Assembly (NCBI GenBank): GCA_002343425.1 | Contig: DDSO01000137.1 | Location: 22,898-33,923 of the forward strand | Length of the DNA: 11,026 bases | Reading direction: 5' to 3' | Source of the DNA: Brevundimonas sp. UBA2388 | GTDB lineage: Bacteria; Pseudomonadota; Alphaproteobacteria; Caulobacterales; Caulobacteraceae | In this document: one piece after another, positions 6,655 to 11,026 of the stretch | Numbering within the stretch: position 1 is the stretch's first letter | Layout of the letters: every line of letters starts with the position of its first letter | Translations under genes and position numbers: made by a program | The notes under the pieces: model-generated | Told to the model about the DNA's origin: nothing | The model's database searches: none | The model's input: only the letters and a program-made list of their open reading frames with translations

Positions 6655-7548
6655 TTATCCGACGCCGCCGAGATCAGCGTGTTCGGGGTCGAGCGGCTCC
6701 GTACGAATAACGATGTCTGTGCCCTCTGCGGGCAGGTATTCGTCGCCCCCGGTTCGCCGGTGCGGCCCGCGTCGCCGCCCGACGGACTGCAGCAGCCTCC
6801 GCTCCCGCCCCTGCAGTCGCAGGGCGGTCAGCACGCCCGTGTCATAAGCCTTGGTATCGATTCCGATCCGTCGGTGATCCGCATGCACGCAGGGTGTGGG
6901 CGTGTGCCCATGAACGACCACCCGCTCGAACGCCGTTTGGCTGTGCAGGAACGGCTGGCGGATCCACATCAGATCCTCCGCCGCCTGCCGGTCCAGCGCG
7001 ACCCCCGGCCGCGCGCCGGCATGGCTGAAGAAATAGTCTCCGATGGTGACGCTCAGTTCCAGGTTCTCCAGGAACTCGATCTCCCGGTCGGTCAGCTTGT
7101 GCCGCAGGTCGGCCGCCACCCGCGCCCAGGCCTCAGCCCGGTGCGCGAGGTCGGGAACGCGAAGTCCATATGAGCGCAGCGCATTGTCGCCCCCGTACTC
7201 GCACCATTTGGGTCCGGCGGACGGCTCGTCCAGAAAGCCCAGCATGGCCTGCTCATGGTTCCCCTTCAGAAACCGCCATTCGACACCCTGGACGTCCGAC
7301 AGGCCCGCCAACAGCCGGACGACGCCACGGGAGTCCGGCCCACGGTCGATATAGTCGCCCAGAAACACGACGACCTTGCGCGTGGCCGCGCTCGCATGGA
7401 GATCGGCGATCATCGCCTCTACCAGCGGGTTCAACAGGTCCAGCCGACCATGGATATCGCCCACAGCCCAAACGACGGTCCCATCCGGAACGGCTGGCGC
7501 CGCCGGCGCGGCTACCTGGGTTCGGGATCGAAAAAGCTTTGAAAGCAT
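6655..7548 (-). CDS. PPP-family metallophosphatase (serine/threonine protein phosphatase-like)
   Basis: This 297-residue protein carries the full metal-binding signature of PPP phosphatases: GDIHGR (30-35), GDYIDRGPDS (64-73), GNHE (96-99), a lone His in FFSHAG (His176) and VVHGHTP (His213/His215). These bind the two metal ions and phosphate in lambda-phosphatase and bacterial PrpA/PrpB-type enzymes. The N-terminus is basic then Ala/Pro-rich, with no signal peptide, so it should be cytoplasmic. After the usual end of the fold (about residue 256) there is a further 40-residue tail, first Arg-rich (GRRRGPHRRTGG), then acidic. The start at 7548 has only a weak AGAGA upstream. It is transcribed towards the EPS block and lies downstream of the guanylyltransferase-AGE gene with a 438-base gap. 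It might act on phosphoproteins, including the BY-kinase, or on a phosphorylated metabolite; the substrate cannot be told from sequence. Confidence 0.9.
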   Translation of the reverse strand: MLSKLFRSRTQVAAPAAPAVPDGTVVWAVGDIHGRLDLLNPLVEAMIADLHASAATRKVVVFLGDYIDRGPDSRGVVRLLAGLSDVQGVEWRFLKGNHEQAMLGFLDEPSAGPKWCEYGGDNALRSYGLRVPDLAHRAEAWARVAADLRHKLTDREIEFLENLELSVTIGDYFFSHAGARPGVALDRQAAEDLMWIRQPFLHSQTAFERVVVHGHTPTPCVHADHRRIGIDTKAYDTGVLTALRLQGRERRLLQSVGRRRGPHRRTGGDEYLPAEGTDIVIRTEPLDPEHADLGGVG

Positions 7549-7614
7549 AGGTCTCTGAACACAAACAGACGCGCGTGATGGCCGTCGTCACCGACCGTCC
7601 CGACACGGCCGTTT

Positions 7615-7640
7615 CCTATAGCAGCGACGCGACGGAGCAA
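7615..7640 (-). promoter_or_regulatory. Candidate housekeeping promoter for the phosphatase gene
   Basis: On the minus strand TTGCTCC (7640-7634) is followed after 11 bases by GCTATAGG (7622-7615). This fits the Caulobacter sigma-73 pattern TTGACGS, 10-14 bases, GCTANAWC reasonably well (GCTA-n-A kept, TTG kept). Transcription would start near 7608, about 60 bases before the ATG at 7548. This suggests the phosphatase is transcribed apart from the gene upstream. Confidence 0.35.
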
Positions 7641-7811
7641 GAAGTGGGGTCTCGTCGCAGTTGTTTCACGCGAGTGCGCAATACAGGCCTCGCGCATTCA
7701 GGCTGGCAGGTGTCGTCCGTACCCGCACGCGCAAGTCGGACCGCCGTGCGTGACCGGTTTCGGGTTGCGTGAAGATTACCGAAGTGTAAAGATTAACAGA
7801 GGGGACGTTGC

Positions 7812-7982
7812 ATGTCTGCAATTCATTCGCAAAATCAACGCGCCGGCGATAGCTGGAACGCTGCCCCGTCGCGCGCCGCCGGGCTTTATGGCGAGCTCCA
7901 GCCCTTGCCGCTTCCGGTCTCCGCGCCTCTTTCCTCTGCGATGGCTCGCAAGCCTCGGCAGCGGTCGGGCCTGATCGACTGA
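7812..7982 (+). CDS. Possible 56-residue small protein or truncated gene start
   Basis: A plus-strand ORF of 56 codons begins at an ATG preceded by AGAGGGGA (7798-7805), one of the best ribosome binding sites in the window. Its text starts MSAIHSQNQRAGDSWNAAP, continues with GLYGELQPLPLPVSAPLS and ends ARKPRQRSGLID. About 69% of its third positions are G or C, lower at the 5' end. It has no signal peptide, TM helix or motif I recognise; the middle is proline-rich and the end basic. TTGCGT (7765) and TAAAGA (7787) upstream could be a weak promoter. The stop lies 4 bases from the stop of the minus-strand fusion gene, so the two are tightly convergent. It could be a real small protein or the surviving N-terminus of a gene whose remainder was lost when the guanylyltransferase-AGE gene arrived. 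Its short length limits confidence. Confidence 0.45.
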   Translation: MSAIHSQNQRAGDSWNAAPSRAAGLYGELQPLPLPVSAPLSSAMARKPRQRSGLID

Positions 7983-7986
7983 ACGC

Positions 7987-10161
7987 TCAGGTCCGGGCCA
8001 AGCGCACCGCGGTTTCGCGTAGCTGCTGGTAGGCCGCCACGATGTGGTAGAGCGAACTCGCCGGCGCCGGCTCCGTTTCGAACGCGCCGTCCGCGCCCAG
8101 CTTGTCCCGCCACAGACCCGACGGCGCGAAATACAGCCACAGGCCCCGCAGGGCGGCGGCGGCGCTGCCGACCAGCCGCCCGCGGTCCTCACCTTCCGCC
8201 TCTTCCGCCAGGATCAGGGCGGCCTTCAGCCACTCCGTCTGAGGCCATAGCCGGGCGCGGGACGAGCGCGGGCGCAAGGTATCGTCCATTTCGTCAAATG
8301 CCACACCGCGCACCGGATCAAGGCCTCGCTCGCCCGCGGCGAACAGGCGCCGGGCCGCCTCGAGCGCCCAGGGATCGACACGCAACCGGCCCCACCGGGT
8401 TAGCAGCCAGGCCCATTCGAACTGATGCCCCGGCTCCACCAGCCGTCCGGCCTCGCCTTCCGCCGGTCGCCAGTCGGATCCGAAGAACTCCCGCAGAAAG
8501 CCGTCGCGTTCGTCGATAAAATGCGCGCGGGCCAGAGCCACAATCGCATCGGCGATGCCCGCCCATGGTCCGTCCGGCTCGAGGACCTCCCAGGCCAGCG
8601 CCGCCTCCAGCAGATGCATGTGCGCATTGGCCTGGAACGCCGGCCCCGCCAGCTCCCGCCAGCCGCCCTGGGGCAGGGCCAGCGCGCCGAGAGCGATCTG
8701 AACCGCCGCGGCGGTCCGTCTGGACCGTTCCACATCAACGCCGGCCTCCAAAGCGGCGGCCGTGGCGAGCAGGATGAAGGCCTGGTCGTAGAGAGACGCC
8801 GTATCGTCCAGGACAGCTCCCGCAGGGCTGACACGGGTTCTGTAGAGGCCGTCCTCGCGCCGGTTGGTGGCCTCAAAGCGCGCAAGTGCGCGTTCGACCA
8901 CAGCGCCATAGCCGTCGCCCCATCCCCAGATCGACGCCAGGCTGTACACCCAGGCCTGCCGGGCCTGGACCCGCGCCCGCCGGAACTCCCCGACCTGCGC
9001 CCCGTCCTGGTCCAGGGCTTCAGCAAAGCCGCCGTCGGCCTCCACCCCCAGCGTCGCCCACAGCGGCAGGGCGTTCAATTTGAGCCATCGGCCCAGTTGG
9101 TCCGCAAGCGCCGGCAAGGAGGGTCTCTCGACGGACGGTGGCGAGGCCTCCCGCCGCCCCAGTTCCTCCACCAGCGCCTTCACGTCCTGCGCACGGCCGA
9201 GGTCGCAGACCAGAACGGCGTCCGGCTCGGCGATGATCGCGAGGTTCGACACCCCCGCCGTCGCCACCACCATGCCCGGCGCGGCGCGAACGAGACAGCC
9301 GTCGCTCCCCCGATCCACCCGGATCCCGCGCGCGCCTTGTCCGGTCGCGGCCACGGCGTCCCAGGCGCCCAGATCAGACCATTCGAACGCGGCCGGCAGA
9401 ACCCAGACCTTGTCGCTCTTCTCCATGACCGCATAGTCGATCGAGATCTTCGGCGCCGAGGCAAAGGCCGGGCCGAGCAGATGGGCGCCTGACCCACGCT
9501 CAGGCAGGGCGGCCCGGACGGCGGCGACCACCTCAGGAGCAAGGGCCTCCAGTTCTGCCAGCAGGACCCCGGCCGGAACGACGAAATTGCCGCTGTTCCA
9601 GAGATAGCCCTCGGCGAGGTATCGCTCCGCGGCGGGCCGGTCAGGCTTTTCGACAAACCGCCCGACGCGGGACAGACCCGGGCGCTCCGGCTGGATATAG
9701 CCATAGGCCGAAGACGGGGACGTGGGCGCCAGGCCCATGGTCACGATCCGCCCGTGCTCCGCAGCCACAACGGCCGCGAGCGCCGCCTCCCGAAAGGCGC
9801 CAGCGTCGGGAATATAGTGATCCGAGGCCACGAACACCGCCGTGCCGTCAGGGTCGATCTGTTCGATCCACAGCGCCGCCGCCGCCATGGCCGGCGCCGA
9901 GTCGCGGCCCATGGGCTCCAGGATCAGATCGCCTTCCACGCCCAGCGCCGAAAGCTGCGTCTCGACGTACGCCTGATGGTCCCTGCCCGCGACAACTATG
10001 ATCCGCCCGCCTTTCGCCAGCGGCGCTATGCGCCGGACGGTCTCCTGAAACAGCGACAGATCGGAAATCAGATCGATGAACTGTTTGGGCCGCGCAGGAC
10101 GGGAAGCGGGCCACAGCCGGGTTCCCGCGCCGCCGCAGAGGATTACGGGATAGATGGCCAT
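7987..10161 (-). CDS. Mannose-1-phosphate guanylyltransferase fused to AGE-family epimerase/isomerase domain
   Basis: This 724-residue bifunctional-looking enzyme has two domains. Residues 4 to about 335 are a GDP-mannose pyrophosphorylase: the nucleotide-binding signature GGAGTRLWPASR (10-21) with PKQF (25-28), ASDHYI (Asp114), FVEKPD (169-174), WNSGNF (188-193) and EWSDLGAWDA (260-269). It makes GDP-mannose from GTP and mannose-1-phosphate. Residues about 352-715 are an (alpha/alpha)6-barrel of the N-acylglucosamine 2-epimerase (AGE) family: RARVQARQAWVYS (395-407), AHMHLLEA (513-520), EPGHQFEWAW (576-585), WPQTEW (639-644) and YHI (His706). His579 and His706 match the family's catalytic His pair. 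Classical ManC/AlgA enzymes instead carry a cupin phosphomannose isomerase at the C-terminus, so the AGE domain may supply mannose-6-phosphate by a different fold (inference). GGAGGGG precedes the ATG. The enzyme would feed GDP-mannose to the EPS pathway. The manC label would fit only the N-terminal half, so no symbol is given. Confidence 0.9.
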   Translation of the reverse strand: MAIYPVILCGGAGTRLWPASRPARPKQFIDLISDLSLFQETVRRIAPLAKGGRIIVVAGRDHQAYVETQLSALGVEGDLILEPMGRDSAPAMAAAALWIEQIDPDGTAVFVASDHYIPDAGAFREAALAAVVAAEHGRIVTMGLAPTSPSSAYGYIQPERPGLSRVGRFVEKPDRPAAERYLAEGYLWNSGNFVVPAGVLLAELEALAPEVVAAVRAALPERGSGAHLLGPAFASAPKISIDYAVMEKSDKVWVLPAAFEWSDLGAWDAVAATGQGARGIRVDRGSDGCLVRAAPGMVVATAGVSNLAIIAEPDAVLVCDLGRAQDVKALVEELGRREASPPSVERPSLPALADQLGRWLKLNALPLWATLGVEADGGFAEALDQDGAQVGEFRRARVQARQAWVYSLASIWGWGDGYGAVVERALARFEATNRREDGLYRTRVSPAGAVLDDTASLYDQAFILLATAAALEAGVDVERSRRTAAAVQIALGALALPQGGWRELAGPAFQANAHMHLLEAALAWEVLEPDGPWAGIADAIVALARAHFIDERDGFLREFFGSDWRPAEGEAGRLVEPGHQFEWAWLLTRWGRLRVDPWALEAARRLFAAGERGLDPVRGVAFDEMDDTLRPRSSRARLWPQTEWLKAALILAEEAEGEDRGRLVGSAAAALRGLWLYFAPSGLWRDKLGADGAFETEPAPASSLYHIVAAYQQLRETAVRLART

Positions 10162-10172
10162 ATGGTCGGGTC

Positions 10173-10184
10173 CCCTCCGGAGGG
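10173..10184. repeat. Palindrome holding the fusion gene's ribosome binding site
   Basis: CCCTCCGGAGGG is a perfect 12-base palindrome, and its minus-strand reading contains the GGAGGG that serves as Shine-Dalgarno for the ATG at 10161. Without a loop it cannot form a good hairpin by itself, but the CCCTCC half could mask the GGAGGG half in a locally folded leader. Confidence 0.3.
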
Positions 10185-10311
10185 TCTATCCGGCCTGCCC
10201 GTGGAGGGCAACCGGGGGCTTTCGCCCTTCGCCCCGCTCCCACCCGCGTCCCTCCTCACTACAATGCGGTGTGGCATTGCGGCCCCAGTCCGGACCATTC
10301 GCCCGTTCAGG

Positions 10312-10336
10312 GGAACCAACTCGACCTCCCATGGTT
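10312..10336 (+). promoter_or_regulatory. Candidate EcfG (general stress response) promoter
   Basis: GGAAC (10312-10316) is followed after 16 bases by GGTT (10333-10336). The alphaproteobacterial EcfG consensus (SigT in Caulobacter) is GGAAC, 16-17 bases, CGTT, so only the first base of the -10 box differs. It lies 60 bases before the GTG of the outer-membrane protein gene at 10397, in the right orientation. If real, that gene would be induced by osmotic or oxidative stress through the PhyR-NepR-EcfG pathway. Confidence 0.35.
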
Positions 10337-10396
10337 CGTCGAGCGTAGCCGGTACTGGCCTGCCACCAACCGCCACGACGATCATGGGGAATTAAA

Positions 10397-11026
10397 GTGA
10401 GAATCAAGCTCTTCGCGGGGGCTGCGATCGCGGCTCTCCTGTCCGCCGGAGCCGCATCAGCGGAACCGACGGGCTGGTACGGCGCCGTCGATGCCGGCTT
10501 CAATATGTTCGGCGATGAACCCCGGGCCCTGTCAAACACAGGGGCCGTCTTCGACATGGGCGTAGAAAATGGCTGGGCCGGATTCGCCCGCATCGGCTAC
10601 CGCTTCGATGAAAACTGGCGTGTCGAACTGGAAGGCGGTCATCGTTCAGGTGATCTGATCTCGGCCGACCGCGCGGACTATGCGTCGCCGGTCCCGCCGA
10701 CCGCCATCTGCGCCCCGTCGTACACGGGCATCACGCCCTGCGGCGGTCCGGAGGGTGACCTCAGCGCGACGACCTTGATGGTCAACGTGCTCTACGATTT
10801 CGGGCCCGGATATTTCGGAGCTCGCCCCTTCGTCGGCCTCGGGGCCGGCGTAAACCGGGTGAGCACCCGGTTCGACGGTCGAATCGGCGGCGCGCCCGGA
10901 GTCGTCATCAGCGCCGACGACAGCTCCACCGAACTCGCCGCCCAGGCGATCGCAGGCCTCGCTTTCGCCGTCGGCGAGCGCGGACATCTGGACCTGACCT
11001 ACCGCTATCTGATGTCGAACATGGAG
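10397..11026 (+). CDS. Outer-membrane beta-barrel protein, OmpA-like N-terminal domain (partial, runs off the window)
   Basis: Translation from the GTG at 10397 (GGGGA at 10386-10390, 6 bases away) is open to the window end, 210 residues. It begins with a signal peptide, MRIKLFAGAAIAALLSAGAASA, with cleavage expected before EPTGWYGAVDAGFN. The mature part shows alternating aromatic/glycine strands typical of small 8-stranded barrels: GWAGFARIGYRFDENWRVELEGGHR, TTLMVNVLYDFG, ARPFVGLGAGVNRV, LAAQAIAGLAFAV and HLDLTYRYLMS read in order. Two cysteines in an extracellular-loop-like stretch (IC...PC) could form a disulfide. This matches the OmpA/Omp25-type barrel families; whether a C-terminal peptidoglycan-binding OmpA domain follows cannot be seen. 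It is divergent from the guanylyltransferase-AGE gene across 235 bases and is probably not an EPS gene. Confidence 0.82.
   Translation, partial: MRIKLFAGAAIAALLSAGAASAEPTGWYGAVDAGFNMFGDEPRALSNTGAVFDMGVENGWAGFARIGYRFDENWRVELEGGHRSGDLISADRADYASPVPPTAICAPSYTGITPCGGPEGDLSATTLMVNVLYDFGPGYFGARPFVGLGAGVNRVSTRFDGRIGGAPGVVISADDSSTELAAQAIAGLAFAVGERGHLDLTYRYLMSNME

Noticed and set aside
7575..7772. A 65-codon plus-strand ORF divergent from the phosphatase
   Set aside because: It has no ribosome binding site, overlaps the phosphatase's likely promoter, and its text shows no domain, signal or TM helix.
7776..7797. A possible CtrA-like site (TTAC, 7 bases, TAAA, then TTAAC)
   Set aside because: Both half-sites differ from TTAA by one base and the spacing to TTAAC is wrong, so it is too weak to list as a regulatory site.
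8425..9492. A 355-codon plus-strand ORF opposite the guanylyltransferase-AGE gene
   Set aside because: It is antisense to a gene with clear catalytic motifs on both domains. Its translation is low-complexity Arg/Pro/Gly text, as expected from the opposite strand of a GC-rich gene, with no motif or ribosome binding site.
10262..10279. CAATGC / GCATTG inverted repeat in the divergent gap
   Set aside because: Six-base arms with a six-base centre are expected by chance at this length, and no promoter element next to it gives it a role.
10143..10385. An 80-codon minus-strand ORF overlapping the start of the fusion gene
   Set aside because: It has no ribosome binding site (TTCCCC precedes the ATG) and overlaps the better-supported start at 10161. 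The text is not recognisable as a family, though WEVELVPLNG looks protein-like.
10186..10593. A 135-codon minus-strand ORF across the divergent gap into the barrel gene
   Set aside because: It is antisense to the signal peptide and barrel strands of the outer-membrane protein, and its composition is that of a shadow frame.

Overview
The window is GC-rich and looks like an alphaproteobacterium, most likely of the Caulobacterales (Caulobacter, Brevundimonas or Phenylobacterium type). The reasons are the strong G/C bias at third codon positions, a short Wza/GumB-type exporter lipoprotein next to a one-piece Wzz/BY-kinase protein, a mannose-1-phosphate guanylyltransferase fused to an AGE-type isomerase domain, and promoter-like sites that fit the Caulobacter housekeeping and EcfG patterns better than the E. 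coli consensus. The genus is an inference from gene content.

Layout. Positions 1-409 hold no gene I can support, only two inverted repeats and possible gene remains. Positions 410-6561 are a plus-strand exopolysaccharide (EPS) block: a periplasmic/outer-membrane export lipoprotein (410-1105), a polysaccharide co-polymerase/tyrosine autokinase (1281-3575), a membrane-anchored helical-repeat plus beta-sandwich protein translationally coupled to it (3572-4816), a 74-residue secreted/membrane protein of unknown role with its own likely promoter (4948-5172), and an O-antigen ligase/polymerase-family integral membrane protein (5218-6561). Two minus-strand genes then converge on this block: a PPP-type metallophosphatase (7548-6655) and, upstream of it, the 724-residue guanylyltransferase-AGE fusion (10161-7987). 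Between them a small plus-strand ORF of 56 codons with a strong ribosome binding site (7812-7982) ends 4 bases from the fusion gene. From 10397 a plus-strand outer-membrane beta-barrel gene runs off the window.

How it fits together. The fusion enzyme would supply GDP-mannose. The Wzy-family protein would polymerise or ligate lipid-linked repeat units. The Wzz/BY-kinase would set chain length and gate export through cycles of C-terminal tyrosine phosphorylation. The GumB-like lipoprotein would form the periplasmic or outer-membrane end of the export path. The two uncharacterised proteins (TPR/jelly-roll and the 74-residue protein) sit between kinase and polymerase, so they are the best candidates for new parts of the machine. 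No glycosyltransferase, initiating sugar transferase or flippase is visible here; they must lie elsewhere if the pathway is Wzx/Wzy-type. No rRNA, tRNA, CRISPR array or intact mobile element was seen.
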